Both the position numbers and the translations under genes were made by a program. The notes under the pieces are model-generated. The model saw only the letters and a program-made list of their open reading frames with translations, was not told where the DNA came from and did not search any database. Of a DNA stretch of 64,000 bases, positions 43,160-56,204 are shown in pieces. Source of the stretch: Haliotis asinina (taxonomy: Eukaryota > Mollusca > Gastropoda > Lepetellida > Haliotidae); contig NC_090283.1 in the NCBI RefSeq assembly GCF_037392515.1, positions 34,674,249 through 34,738,248 of the forward strand, given 5' to 3'. Every line of letters starts with the position of its first letter. Within the stretch, counting starts at the first letter, position 1.

Positions 43160-45060
43160 ACACACGGGAGGAAAGAAAGAGTTACCTCCCTTTAATTTCA
43201 TTTGCCACGAGAAATGAGATGTCAAATACGTGGTGTGTACAACAATATCTTTCATCAGGGAGAGTATATAGATGTATATACAGGGAGACGAAACTCCCCG
43301 AAAAGCCGCTGAACGTATGTCTCGGGCCCTTATTTAACCAGTGTAGCCAATGTGGCGACAGTGTAGTATTTAAGATTGAGCACGCTTTATTTTCAGCAGC
43401 TGATTATATTCGCTGAGAGTTGTAACAACTGAAATCCTACATGTTGAAAATAACTTAACTATTTTGCCACTTCGGTTTAGTGAAATAATTGGTATTAGTG
43501 CCCGTGTCAGGATAGTAGATTTGTAGTAAAGTTTCAAGTCGGTATGTTATAGCTCACTGGCTTCCATTCTCGTTTCACCGCGAATATTGACTAAATTGTG
43601 CCTATTATAACTTCTTTCACACATTCGTTTAATTTTTAGAAGGGAAAAAAACCTTCAGTTGAAAGGTATTTCCAAGCAATATAATAGGTTTATGGCTTAA
43701 AAAATTGTTATATCGCCGATCTGTTCTGATCCGCCATTGAAATACTACACGCCGTTGTTTCAGTGTTTCAAGTTATTTTGAAAAAAAACCATCTTTCACA
43801 TACACCTTTAATTCTTATGAGGGGAATATACTATCAGGTGCAGTGTGTTTGCAAGTAATAGTGATAGTTTCATAATTTAAAAAAGAATGTTACGGTGTGT
43901 TTTGGGTATATGACAGTGTGACAGTGTCAGTTAACATTTTGTTGATGTCCATTCCATTCCCCACACGCAATAAGATATATGAATTAATTATTCATGTAAA
44001 CACAAATGTCTCAAAGTAGAATTTTTAAAAAGGACGGCTGGAGTTAACACGTGTTCTCGCGATGCTTTTGCGTTCTTTAACATGCTTTGGGAGGGAAGGC
44101 CGGGGTGTATCATTTATTCTTTCATGCATTCACATATGTACTTCTTTCCTTTATTGTTTTTCTTCCTTTCATTCATTTACATAATTCTTGCTCTTAATTT
44201 TTATTATAACTCATTAATTCATTGTAAAATTCCGACTGATACAATAAACTGGCTGAAGTTCTGTTAAACACAGCTGAAGAAGCGCCAGGAACAGGCCAAG
44301 AACGTTTATTAGTACAAATGGTAAAGAGAGCATGCGAGTGACCTATCCCTGTTGTAGATTATCCCTGCTTTCATGCACCATAACACACACACCATGATAT
44401 GAACACAACAACACATGCGCGCACACAGACGCACGCACGCACACTCATAGATCGAGCTTATTGGCTCAGAATCTCGCCTGACTTGGTTGTGACCGTCTTC
44501 GGACATAAGGAGACAGTAATCAGAATTCACTCTCGTACAGGCCTCATCATAACTAGCGAGGCGAAGATTTTCTCAAAGCTCATATTGACAATGAAAACAC
44601 CCATAAAGTCGTGCATCTTAACTCACCAACTTCTAGAACGCTGATTAAACACTTAGATACAAGCACTGTAAACAACAGAAAATGACTCGTTTGGCATCTA
44701 TGACGTCACAGCCAGACTTCACACGAAGTAGGCATAACAATAGGTACTCGCGCTTGCTGCCGGACTTGGGCAGTTGTTTCTTGCCTTTAGAATACAATGA
44801 AAGGACATGCCACGTCATTTATTTGTGTGGATATGTACTTTGATCCTTTATAACAAATTTCATGAAGTTATGATTCACTATTTCTCCTTAAATTACAGGG
44901 AACGTTGAACCACAGTGGGTTACTAATATTGTAGGATTTGTACCAGTGAACCCCAGGTGGTAGTGTCGAGACAATCCTTGTTATCGTACAAGGCGATATA
45001 TCTGTCTGAAGTACCGTAAAATATCGCATTTTGCCAGAAACGAAAGCAAAAGGAATCGCC
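43160..45060. other. No recognised gene
   Basis: A 93-codon plus frame at 43135-43416 starts inside the SINE and is unrecognised. A CA/CGCA-rich tract lies at 44385-44445. Confidence 0.35.
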
Positions 45061-45065
45061 AAACC

Positions 45066-45395
45066 ATCACAACACAAGTGAATGTTTACTGAGATTCACC
45101 CACCACAACTTAGGTGAATGCTAACTGAGTATCACCCATCGCAGTATCTGTGAAATCTGATTGAGATTCACCCACAACAACGTATGAAAATGTTGAGTGA
45201 GATTCACCCACCAGGGCACAGGTGAATGTTGAGTGAGATTCACCCACCAGGGCACAGGTGAATGTTGAGTGAGATTCACCCACCAGGGCACAGGTGAATG
45301 TTGAGTGAGATTCACCCACCAGAGCACAGGTGAATGTTGAGTGAGATTCACCCACTAGAGCACAGGTGAATTTTGAGTGAGATTCCTGTACGCCT
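45066..45395. repeat. 36-bp minisatellite, about nine copies
   Basis: The unit is AGTGAGATTCACCCACCAGG followed by GCACAGGTGAATGTTG. Left copies are diverged and central ones near identical. As 36 is 12 codons, two minus frames stay open (GESHSTFTCALV repeated). Confidence 0.95.
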
Positions 45396-45399
45396 GTAC

Positions 45400-46425
45400 T
45401 CATGTGGAGTTCAGGTCATACTAAAGAGACAGCAGGGCAGCCCAGTGATGGTACTATTTTGACACTACAGTCGGTTTGATTCAAATGATACCGATGAATC
45501 ACAATCTAAGTCAGGGTCGGTTCATGATCAAAAATTCATTTCAACGCAGTATGTAATGAAAACATCATACTAACTCTGGAAAAAAAAGTTTCATACGTTT
45601 TTCTCCAAAATAAAAAGGCTACTTAACAAACTATTATCTTTTGACTTTACGTGTGAAGCGTTGCGAGGGTAAACTGCTTGAGGAATAGTTTCAAGGACCG
45701 GAAACACGTGCAGCTAAATTAGGTTGGTAACATTAAGCGGTTGCATCAAAACTCTTCCGGAGTGGAATCTGGGGAATTTCCTGATTCACTGTCACTACTC
45801 CCTGATAACAACCCATCCTCCTGCTGAGGATAACAGATAATTATGATGTCACATCACCTACCGCCAGGATCATCATGAGATGTCACGCGAGCTGTGTTAT
45901 CGCCGTGGGTAGCGCGCGGTAAACGTGTCGGTCTAGTTATCTGTCCTTCTAGAGGTCACTATATGAAATATTTACTGGAAAATTTTAAAACTGTGTTAAA
46001 ATATCTCTTTTAGTCAATTCTGAACACATCTACAAGGTTTTTGAAAATATGTGAACAATTCAGGGATTTACAAAATGCATCATATTTGATACGATGGGAA
46101 TAAGAGTATTGTGTATCATATATCATACAGTGTCATATAATGATCACAACCAACATAATACTTGTTTAAATTACTGTTTTATTGGCTGAATTTGCATACA
46201 GCAAATTGAAGCAACTTTGGGAACATTGAGTTCATCTGCATCTTGTGACTAGAGAAATTGTAAGAGTTTGACTGTACGATATGGTAAAGTTGAATCGCAA
46301 GTGAGCTGAAATTTACCGTTTGTAGTACTTCAGCCATGCCGTGAATAGAAAATCTACACATATATAATAAGTACATGTAGTTAATATAGAATTCTGTCAA
46401 CCCAGCTATCGTGAATGTTTACAAT
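45400..46425. other. No recognised gene
   Basis: AT-rich, unique-looking DNA with no family motif. Confidence 0.35.
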
Positions 46426-46430
46426 CACCC

Positions 46431-46556
46431 ATAAGCAAAGCATTTAACAGAGTTTGGCACCGTGCAATTGTTCATAAACTTCATGCTTACGGTATAAGGG
46501 GCACTCTTTTAGAATGGTTTGAAAGTTATCTAGATAGCAGAACTGTACGAATCTAA
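46431..46556 (+). mobile_element. Reverse transcriptase vestige of a non-LTR retrotransposon
   Basis: The plus frame reads ISKAFNRVWHRAIVHKLHAY and then GIRGTLLEWFESYLDSRTVR before TAA. This is the motif A region of jockey/CR1-like reverse transcriptases (DxSKAFDxVWHxxLxxKLxxYGIxGxLLxWFxSYL). The catalytic Asp of motif A (AFD) is Asn here. Only about 40 codons are readable. Confidence 0.8.
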
Positions 46557-46989
46557 GGTCAACTATGTATTTTTATACTCAAGAATATGATGTTAACAAA
46601 ATTAATACCTCAAAGGTGCACTGAATAACGTAATATATAGTGATATTCTCAACTCATTACACCACTTCATTTCAAAAAGTAGCTGTTTTCAGTAATTATG
46701 ATCTATGCATATATATTGAATGTAAGAGAACCTAGATGTAACACGATCTTTTGCAGCAATTTACTTGGTTACTAGGCATAACAAACACCTAGCAACAGTT
46801 GTATATTATTTGGTCCTACTATTGATCCTTGTCGTCGAACTACTTTTAAAAATGATGGCTTAAATATCTTCAAATATCAAATGAAAGCACAAAGGAAAGT
46901 ATTGACGTCATTTCCATCTGAATATGATGTAAAGTGTATTGATTATAAAATATTTAGTTAATATTAGTCAGCAGCAATTCGTCACCAAT

Positions 46990-47199
46990 TGACCCGTGAA
47001 GGTCCCGGGGTAGAATAGACCTTCAGTAAAACATGCTTGCCATAAAAAGCGACTATGCTTGTCGTAAGGGGCCACTAACGGGGTCGGGTGGTCAGACTCG
47101 CTGACTTGGTTGACATATGTCATCGGTTCCCAATTGCGCAGATCGATGCTCATCTTGTTGGTCACTGGATTGTCTGGTCCAGACTCGATTATTTACAGG
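46990..47199 (+). repeat. SINE family B copy, near full length
   Basis: GACCCGTGAAGGTCCCGGGG, ACTATGCTTGTCGTAAGGGG, ACGGGGTCGGGTGGTCAGAC, TCGCTGACTTGGTTGACATA, GTCATCGGTTCCCAATTGCG and TGTCTGGTCCAGACTCGATT. The 3' tail after TTTACAGG is lost. Confidence 0.85.
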
Positions 47200-49285
47200 C
47201 AAATCTCTAAGATAAATAGTAATAGTTTGAATGATATTTAATAAATGATAATTTAAAATAACATACTGGAGTCCTTCAAAACTGTCCGTTTATCTGGACG
47301 TGCCTCTTAGAAGGATAGACTTACTATACACACATGGGTTTAGCATTCAGTACCGATACTGAGTAAAGCTAAGCTTAGACGGGTGAACTGCATTAAACTC
47401 TGTATGGTTGCTCGACGTTGCACTGGAAAGCATTCATCTCTGTACCAGCAGTGCTGAACCAACAGCGCCCTTGGCTCGTTATTATTGCTATTACTTTGGT
47501 TATTATTATCACTTTGGTTATAATTGTTACTCATTTGTTATCGTTGTTATTGCTGTGGTTATCGTTGTTATTATTTTGGCTGTTTAATTACTTTAGTTAT
47601 TGATTATTGTTATTATTACTTTCGTTTTTCTGGCTATTACTTTGATTACTGTTGCTGTCATTTTGGTTATTGATTAAGTGTAATATTACTTGTAACTGAA
47701 CCGTAGTAAACTATGGGCACAAGGAATTATACATGTCGGAACGTGATTGGAGATGAAACAAATTTCATCCATTTCGTGAGGTAAATGTTGGCTGGAGAAA
47801 ATATATCGATTTTCTACAAAACTGAAAATGAATTACGTCACGCATCCAACTAGAGTTTATAAAACGTAATTTGTGGGTGGGAATTTTGTATAAACATAGA
47901 CTGGTTCAATGAAAACGTATACGTATAAGAAGCGTGATTTTTATCATGCTTGAAATGGTGTAAATTTCTGTCCCGCCCCCTCAAATTGTGGCTGTTCAAA
48001 GATGTGCCAAACGTATCAAATAAACATCAGCTGTTGTCAAAAATCAGAATGTCTAAATGGTTTAAAGGTACAAGTTACATAGAAATGTTGACTTAGAGTT
48101 AGAACTATTCATTTTTTCTGACATGGCAGTCATATATAATCTACTAAGAGTTAAGATTACTGTAGCACTTCAGTTTAGTGGTGTGGTGGACCTTGAGTCT
48201 GCAGTGTTTTCACAACTATTTTCTGCTTGGTAACCTTTTTAATCATGTCTTTTGGGTAATTGGTGTGACTCGAGCCTGTTTGCGTTTACATATTTGTTAG
48301 CGTCTGAGGACTTTGAGAACGCCACGGTTGTTGTTATCCTTCCCAGTTGTTATCAGTGGCGACAAGACAGCGATGTGCTTCTCAAACATGCATGATGTTT
48401 GATCAACGATAGCGGCTCCATCAGGGAGCGGAGTTTTGTACTCCGAGCAATTGCATCATAATCGTGGATTGGGACAACAATTAAAACTCACACTGTTTTA
48501 TTCTAATCCCCAACCCCAATCTTGATGGTACAAGAGAAACATTTACAATACGTATACATAAAGTCAAGATGGCAGAAACTACTGTTATAGTTTTACAATA
48601 TAAACACAACATAGTTACAATTTACGATATATTTTAGTCTTTTTTCACACTTGTATCAACTCGGTTTTACGATTGTGCAAGATTTCGCTTCAGGAATGTT
48701 TTCATACGCTGTTAGATTAAGGAAGGATAAACATTAAATGGGAATGTATTTCTTACTCTGTTCAGTTAAAGCTTCACATCTAAATAAATACTGAAATTCC
48801 TCTGCTACAGCAGGTGATTTACAGAGGCTGCAGGTTCTATTTTAACGATCACTGCCATGTCAACGGCCATCTTCAACAGGTAGGTTATGGTTACATGTTC
48901 TGTATTTTAAACGTGTTAGATAAACATCGGCCGACAGGAGATAAATTTTTAAGACCGGGAGATTTTCAATATATTTGTAATGAAAACCTTTACGACTGTT
49001 TTCTATCTCAACTTTCCAGTTTTCTTAAAATTGATGTTTTAGGATTGATTCCATCTGAGAAGTTAACCACTGGCATAAAATATTTATTTAATATAATATT
49101 TATATATTTATATATAACATAGGCCACATTTATCAAGTATACATTTTACAAATACATCAGTTTTCTCCAGCACATTGGATAACTGCATAACTGTAAATGA
49201 ATTCTTATAGTTTTGGAGTAGTTCCAACAGATTTAGCTTATACCAATAACAGATTACCTTTTTAAGGGTTAATATTTATATATAT
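47200..49285. other. No recognised gene; TTATTG-rich tract
   Basis: An imperfect TTA/TTG/TGG triplet tract lies at about 47480-47650. The plus frame 48814-49122 is unrecognised. Confidence 0.35.
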
Positions 49286-49287
49286 AG

Positions 49288-50455
49288 GGGAACTCTCCCT
49301 AGGTAAAGCTGCGTAAACCAATAGTCCCAAATGAATCTTCTCCATAACATGGAAATTCCCATATGTCCATGTCTTACAGCCAGAGAACAAAAATCGGTGA
49401 ACTCATACAGTCAAATGCCTTCAGTAAACAATCTATAGGTGTATTAAAGTGATTTGGTTTTTTCCGAAAGTCAAAACATGCTTTAGATGCTCTGTCTGAA
49501 AGAATATTCATGGATTTGTTGAATTTGCGATTTCAATTGAAAGTCACTCCAAAATAAATGTATTCATCTACAGTGACAATCAAAGTATTTCCATAACGTA
49601 GAGCATTTTGCAGGACCTCTCCCAAATATAAGTCCCTTTGTTTCATACCGGGTTACTTCTGGATGTCACATGTTACAATATGTACGGAATGAGGTAAAGG
49701 TCCGTTGAAGTTCAGGGGCTGAATCAGCAAAAAGGACTGTGTCATCTGCATAAAGTAGTATCATAAATGAAATATGTTGGTTCATATCAATATCTGGGAT
49801 GATAGGAAGACTCTTCCACAGATGTACAGCCACCAATAGTAAGAAATTCGTACAAGTCATTTGTGAATAAACAGAACAAAAGTGGGGAAAGGTTTTTACC
49901 TTGGCGCAGACCACATGGTGCTTGGCATGGGAAGTAATCCAACATGTTATTGTTTGATAATACTCACATTTGATGTCTTCAACATATCTTGAACAAGAGT
50001 AAAGATCTAACATTAATACCATTGCTGAGTAGCTTACGCTAGAGTCACCCCCCTCTCTCCCAACCCCCACGCTCACCCCACCCCCTACCCCCCCCACACA
50101 TCCTCCCACCACTATTCATTATCGAGCACTTTCGAGAAGTCAACAAAAGCGCAAGACAGTTTTCTGTTACTAGGTTTTAATAACTGGTTGAGTATATTCA
50201 TTACAGAGATGTTATAAATCATATGTTGAGTGATCATTCCTAAAAGTCGCCTGGGCAGAGGTTACTACATTATCTATTTGTCTGTTATTCCGTGTACTTG
50301 TGAACATCTTGCCGAAACAGCTCATCAAGAACATCATAATTAAACGATAAACTTATGGGTCTAACTTACCTCCCTTTCCTAAGTAGATGGGTCTGATAAA
50401 GCACGTCAACCATGCGTCCGATGATATTCCCGTGGATAAAAATCCAACTTAAAGT
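49288..50455 (-). mobile_element. Degenerate non-LTR retrotransposon reverse transcriptase
   Basis: Successive minus-strand pieces follow reverse transcriptase order: SCFGKMFTSTRNNRQIDNVV with TSAQATFRNDHSTYD (about 50330-50200), CAFVDFSKVLD (about 50148-50120, motif A), CGLRQGKNL-like sequence with SPLLFCLFTNDLYEF (about 49930-49860), LYADDTVLFADSAPELQ (about 49760-49700, motif C, YADD intact), then IFGRG, a YLYFGVTFN-like block, FDFRKK and the tail up to LGRV. Several frameshifts and stops intervene. The clade is not assigned. Confidence 0.8.
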
Positions 50456-50459
50456 ATTC

Positions 50460-51080
50460 AACGTAACGGCAAGTAAATCAAATGAATCTATAAGCTAATC
50501 ATTTTCAATTTGATCAGTCCCAGAAACTTTATTGCGCTTTGAGATTTGCAATTACAAAAGCTATTTTTTTCAAATGATATATCTTTATTAAGCATGTAAT
50601 CATTGTAGCCTTTCTCGATGGTTTCACGGTCTGTTTCGGGGTCAATTTACACCACCCAAAAAAAATAATTTGTACTGCTTGTTCATACACTTCTTATACT
50701 CTTTACAGCATCGGTGGCACCCGCAGGTTTCCAACTAGAGTAATTGTGTTTGGAGTTATGAAAGCTATTACATATCAAACCAAGGTTCGTGATCATGGAT
50801 ATCTGAGTAAAGGGCTGAAAATTCAGCTATCTCAAAATCTCTGAAATGTGGAAGGCATAATGATGGGGATAGGACATAGACCATAGAAACCCTTGTAGAT
50901 AACTAAACCTGAATCCTTACGTTACTTTGCCAAATTCCGTATGTACTCTGTCATTATGATGTTACACAGTAACATCTAGAGGATTGGGGAATACATAGTA
51001 ATATACACTGGTGATGTAGAAGATACAGATACATCTGGAGAATAGAGAGTAACATTTTGAAGAGAGGAGAAATATATAGG
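50460..51080. other. No recognised gene
   Basis: AT-rich. The right edge begins to resemble the 30-bp array units. Confidence 0.35.
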
Positions 51081-51089
51081 TATAGGTGT

Positions 51090-51415
51090 ATTTTCTCTAT
51101 CCCCAACATGTTACTGTGCATTCTCTCTATCCCCAACATGTTACTGTGTATTCTCTCTATCCCAGCATGTTACTGTGTATTTTCCCTTCCACCCAGCATG
51201 TTACTGTGTATTCTATCACCAGAGTCTAGCTGTGTATTCTCCCTATCCCCAACCTGTTACTGTGTATTTTCGCTATCCGCAGCATGTTACTATTTATTCT
51301 CTCTATCCTCAACGTGTTACTGTGTATTCTCTCTATCCCCAAGCAAATACTGTTTATTCTCCCTTTCCGTAACCCATGCAATTGTGTATCCTCCTGTGTA
51401 TCTCTCGAATCCCTA
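51090..51415. repeat. 30-bp minisatellite
   Basis: The unit is CCCCAACATGTTACTGTGTA plus TTCTCTCTAT, about 10-11 copies. The 119-codon plus frame (SIPNMLLCIL repeated) is an artefact. Confidence 0.95.
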
Positions 51416-51429
51416 GCTTAACTCAATAC

Positions 51430-51502
51430 TGAGTACTCTCTCTTTCTCTTTCTCTCTCTCTGTCTCTCTCTCTCTCACTCTCTCACTTACTCACTCTCCT
51501 TC
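51430..51502. repeat. (CT)n-rich tract
   Basis: CTCTCTCTTTCTCTTTCTCT and similar, ending in CTCACTTACTCACTC. Confidence 0.9.
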
Positions 51503-51693
51503 CCCTGAGTAACAGAAGTACCATGACAAGTTTACATAACCGCGCTGGCACAGGACTTCATACACCACTCGGAAGTCACTGCCTCTTCCGCCACTGACTA
51601 CATAGCCAGCTTCCGCACTCTCCACCATTTTGCTTCAGCAACGCATGCGTAGAAGATCTTCACTTATTGCCGTAGGGTGGACCATACAGAACC

Positions 51694-51760
51694 ATGCACA
51701 TTCATCACTCGATATTTCATTTTGTATGGATATTTTCGTCCATTGTCGGCGTTTGTTCAA
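51694..51760 (+). CDS. Candidate first exon encoding a signal peptide
   Basis: ATG at 51694 (A at -3) opens MHIHHSIFHFVWIFSSIVGV, then CS. A polar start, a hydrophobic core and small residues plus Cys at the end make it signal-peptide-like. A strong donor (TTCAA|GTAAGTG) begins at 51761, giving phase 1. No matching second exon is secure. A frame with VLDSVERKRFVNAGGGDGSS at about 51912-52028 looks coding-like but does not join in phase with the available acceptor. The protein family is unknown; it may be chance. Confidence 0.25.
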
Positions 51761-52609
51761 GTAAGTGTTTTCTTCTGTATACATTGCGCAACTCAGACCT
51801 ACTTTACTGACAAACGTTACGTGACATATAATTTTTAAAAAAATGTTCTTCTGAAAACAGTACTTCTTTTAAGTCATCTCTCCATCACATGTACTGAAAC
51901 CCTTGTAGATATCCTTTGTTCTGGATTCTGTGGAGAGAAAACGTTTTGTTAACGCTGGTGGTGGGGACGGTTCATCATCAAGTACAAAGCTGGTGGACCA
52001 GCTGACTGTATGCGTCCGGCACAGCTAGGAAGGGCACTATGACCCGTTTCCTCTCCGGAGAAATACGAGAGTCACTACCTTTAATTTATCACCTTATGTT
52101 TTGGAACGAATATCAGTTCCTGAATTTACCACTTCAAATCAGTTTCTGACAGGCTTAATTGCAATTTGTAATATAAATAGACTTACATTTCATCACTACA
52201 TTGGTTATCTGACCTAATCCGTATCCTTTACACAACTGTTTGAAATCTATCATTACTGACCAAGCTTTCATTCAAGGATTAAGATACATATGGCACTATT
52301 TCAGCGATGACGGTTTCTTTTTCAAACCAGTACAGTCTTACTAAACTTTGTTTTGAAAGTGTGTGGTTGTTCTAGCCAAGGCGTCTATATGACAAATTAG
52401 GGACGAGGATACGCTTCAGTACTGCAACTATCCATACTTGTAGATAGCAGTGCCACTGCTTTCTTTTGGTCAATTTCCAGGTAACTTTGGTGTATAAATT
52501 CACACTGTTGATTATTCTAGGATATCGGGAAAGTATATTTCAACGATGTTCACTTTGTTGGTACCGATAAACTACCACATATTATTGTATTTACTGTCTT
52601 AATGTAGGC

Positions 52610-53040
52610 TTTTAATCTGTACCAACATCCGAGTACAATTAAGTCAGCATGGCTATAGTTCGTAAAAGTAAGTGTAAAACATTTTCTTTTCAAATAACCA
52701 AGTTTTATTAGGCATGAATTCTTATATCCTTGTTTATCATATATCTCGTTGTTAACACACTACCGCCAGACAATATTGTTATGTTAAGCTTTCATTTCTT
52801 TCAAATGCCTATTGCATGTACATATTCTGCCACAAGTCAACAATTATGTGAGAAACGTGCCTATAATATTATTCAATGTTGATTGATAATTTGTACCAGC
52901 ATCCGAGTTCATCCGTTTATTACGTATCGTTATAGCCTTGTTTACCATATATTATGCTGTCAAGGTACTGTCTCCAGACAATATTGTCATATTAAGCCTC
53001 ATTTCCTAGTACCATCTGTGATGTTCCCATTGCATGTGCA
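52610..53040. repeat. Diverged tandem duplication, about 277-bp period
   Basis: TGTACCAACATCCGAGT (about 52617) recurs as TGTACCAGCATCCGAGT (about 52893). CTTGTTTATCATATAT and CTTGTTTACCATATAT, CCAGACAATATTGTTATGTT and CCAGACAATATTGTCATATT, and CCTATTGCATGTACAT and CCCATTGCATGTGCAT follow in the same order. Confidence 0.8.
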
Positions 53041-53097
53041 TTATTATTAAAATTTGTAAATTGGACTATTAAGAAATAAAGAATTATATCTGACGTC

Positions 53098-54085
53098 TGT
53101 CTCTATCACGATGCACTGATTCATACACAAATATCATACACCATGTGTATGATGATATTCCGATCCATACACAAAAATGTCACTCATGTGTCTCTAATGA
53201 TATTCTTATCCATAAACAAACATATTACTCAGTCTCCATGGTGATATTCTAAACCATACACAAACACATTACTCAGTCTCATCGATGGTATTCTGGCCAA
53301 TACACAAATATATTACTCTGTCACAATGATGATATTCTGATCGATACACAAACATATTACTCTGTCTCTACTATGATATTCTCATCCATGCACAAACATA
53401 TTACCCAGTCTCTATGACGATATTCTGATCCATACACAAGCATATTACTCTATCTGTGATGATATTATGATTGATACACAAACATATTACTCTGTCTCTA
53501 TCATGATATTCTGATCCATTCACAAACAAATTACTATGTCTCAATGGTGATCATCTAAACCATACATGGACATATTACTCTGTCTCTATGATGATATTCT
53601 GATCGATACACAAACATATTGCTCTGTTTCAATCATTATTTTCTGATCCATACAGAAACTTATTACTCGCTCTATCTCACATGAAATTCTGATCGATACA
53701 CAAACATATTACTCCATGGTGATATTATAAACAATACACAAACATATTACACTTGTGTCTATGATGATATTCTCATCCATACACAAACATATTACTCTGT
53801 CTCTACCATGATATTCTCATAGACACACAAAAATATTACTCCTGTGTATATGATGATATTCTAAACCATACACAAACATATTATTCTGTCTCTACCATGA
53901 TATTCTGATCGATACACAGACATATTACTCTTGTCATTATGGTGACATTCTAAACCATACACAAACCTATTACTCTGTCTCTATGGTAATAATCTGATTG
54001 ATGCACAACCGCATTACTCTGTCTGCATGGTGGTATTCTGATCCATACACACATATATTTCTCCTATGTCTATCATGATATTCAG
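53098..54085. repeat. 44-bp minisatellite, about 22 copies
   Basis: The unit is GATACACAAACATATTACTC followed by TGTCTCTATGATGATATTCT and GATC. Copies are 75-95% alike with several truncated ones. Confidence 0.95.
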
Positions 54086-54474
54086 ATTGATATTACTGAT
54101 GGATACATCAAGTCACACATGGGTACATTTTACTTGTCTTTGAAATCTCAAGACAACCACTTACATCCATAACACAGTACACAGTTTGCATATTGATTCA
54201 TCATATAATGGGTAGGTTTCTCACAGACCTAGGCTGATTCCCTTTGATAAAGGTTAGTTACTTTGGTTGTCGAGCGGACAGCTTTTCAAGAAAAGCTTAC
54301 AGGGTATATTTAATGGTTGAGACACGAGACTAGGTTTTTCGACAAAAGGGTTTAACAAGTATCTTTATTCCTCATACAAGATACTTACTATCCCAAACCT
54401 CTAGTATATGACCCAGCATATATACAGCAAATCCTTGTCTAAAAGATCAGCCATAGTGCTTAATACAATCAAGG

Positions 54475-54922
54475 ATGGAAATCAAAGCAGATTCCCAACA
54501 CTACACAGATATGCTGAAAATACTGAACATCAAATCAGTCAAAACATTTGAAATTTTAACTTTGAACACCCGTATCCCACATAACAAACGTATTTCCCAG
54601 ATTCTGGATAATTTGTCAGTGAACATGGTGATCAAATATACACGTTCGAGGTTCAGGATAATGTTCAAGAAATGAGAAGTATATTTAGAAAGTAATAGAT
54701 TAAGTGTTGAACTTCGTCTTTGCTAAACCAATGCTTGTCCCCATGGGTATCAACGATGCTGCCCTCCTGGATGATCTATTTCTTTATGCATCTGAACCAA
54801 AATGTCACTACTGTGGCAGGATATGCTCAGCTATTTGTGGATCTCTGGCATCATCACTTGTACATGGTTGTCAGAATAGGGGTTTATGTCAGTACTTCAA
54901 ATTTATGATCAAGTATTTATAA
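54475..54922 (+). mobile_element. Reverse transcriptase remnant (Penelope-like or related retroelement)
   Basis: The frame at 54475 contains NIKSVKTFEILTLNTRIPHN, matching the family block VKSFDFSTLYTTIPH. After two or three disrupted codons the frame at 54704 contains PMGINDAALLDDLFLYASEP, matching PMGTNCAPLLADLFLYSYE. Both blocks occur in this order in a widespread invertebrate reverse-transcriptase family. The motif A acid is lost (FEI for FDF). Later parts including the catalytic DD box are missing. The clade name is uncertain. Confidence 0.6.
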
Positions 54923-54964
54923 AAAAGGGAAGCTTCCCACGGGAACACTTGCATGGAAGGAAGT

Positions 54965-55138
54965 TTACATGCACTTCGTATCAGGAATATACGTACCAGA
55001 GTGAGTCCAGTCATACCCTAGGAGCCGAGGAAGTATGACTGCACAGGTAGTCGCTTCACAGGCCATGTCAGCGGGAGGGTGCCATAGTCCAAAAGCGATC
55101 GTTGCTCTTTGATTATCAGAAGTACCGTACGTCGCCAT
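54965..55138 (-). CDS. Short unrecognised open frame
   Basis: The minus ATG at 55138 opens 57 residues starting MATYGTSDNQRATIAFGLWH and ends in TAA. It has four Cys, a GC content above its flanks and a possible internal donor (GGTAC|GTATAT). It was too short for a standard frame listing. No family is recognised. Confidence 0.15.
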   Translation of the reverse strand: MATYGTSDNQRATIAFGLWHPPADMACEATTCAVILPRLLGYDWTHSGTYIPDTKCM

Positions 55139-55376
55139 AGGCTTAATATTGCTTGGTGGAATAGTGCCCTGGAGTGTTCATACGGAAGGATCTCCGTATC
55201 TTGTTTGTCTTTACTGACACTTCTTGGTCACCTTAGTATATCTACGATTCGCCACATCTAACAGGGTCCACGCAACAAATGTCATTCAGAAAAATGTTTT
55301 AATGACATTGTTGATATTAAACGGTCATTTGCGTGTTTAGTCTTTATCGACAGAATTTGCACGACGTCTTATGCAA

Positions 55377-55622
55377 TGTGAGTGAGTGAGTGAGTTTAGT
55401 TTTACGCCGCACTCAGCAATATTACAGCTATATGGCGGCGGTCTGTAAATAATCGAGTCTGGACCAGACAATCCAGTGATCAACAACATGAGCATCGATC
55501 TGCGCAACTGGGAACCGATGACACGCGTCAACCAAGTCAGCGAGCCTGACCAGCCGATCCCGTTAGTCGCCTCTTACGACAAGCTGAGTCGCCTTTTATG
55601 GCAAGCATGGGTTGCTGAAGCT
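55377..55622 (-). repeat. SINE family B, best-preserved copy
   Basis: The plus strand shows GTGAGTGAGTGAGTGAGTTT, AGTTTTACGCCGCACTCAGC, AATATTACAGCTATATGGCG, GCGGTCTGTAAATAATCGAG, AGACAATCCAGTGATCAACA, ATGAGCATCGATCTGCGCAA, GTCAACCAAGTCAGCGAGCC and GCAAGCATGGGTTGCTGAAG. I used it as the in-window reference for the family. On the SINE strand a B-box-like CATCGGTTCCCAGTTGCG is present. Confidence 0.9.
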
Positions 55623-56204
55623 TATGCAATGTAAGCGATTAGCTGATTGATATGTATTCACAGGCGATATTTGGATCCTGTCCACTATCGCATCTCAATA
55701 ATGTTGCAAAACAATCTCAAAAGTCACACTGAAAGTCTCGCAGTAAGTAGGACCGGTAATATCTAATAATACAAAATAAGGAAAAGGTCCAGTAAAGTAG
55801 GATGAATGATCACTCATTGTGGTCATAACCTCGACATCCGGAACGCTTCAAGATGAATAGGGAGATAATCTTCTCTTCTGATGTTTGATTGCAAATTTTG
55901 TTTGTTCACGCGAAGCAATGAAATGTTGGTTCTTTCCCCTGAAAAACGTTTGACGAAAGTGTAACCCATAGTTAGGCTGACCCCTTTCTACAAAAACTGC
56001 ATTTTTGGTGCTCAAAGTCGGCTTACCTACGGTAAACTACGACATGTTCTTTTCAAAATTCACTAGGTATTGTTCACATCCGCCTGAGAATAGAAGTAAC
56101 GAATATGTCTAATCAGTGGATTCACACTTTAGTCAGCTACCTCTGCTTTACAAAGCAATGTTATCATAGAAAGGTGATTGCTGCCATTTTAGCCCTAATC
56201 TGTA

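Noticed and set aside
45110..45403. 97-codon minus frame, GESHSTFTCALV repeats
   Set aside because: 36-bp array artefact; a second minus frame is equally open.
48814..49122. 102-codon plus frame
   Set aside because: No recognised motif and an AT-driven C-terminus (LFNIIFIYLYIT); no splice or start support beyond one open frame.
51057..51416. 119-codon plus frame, SIPNMLLCIL repeats
   Set aside because: 30-bp array artefact.
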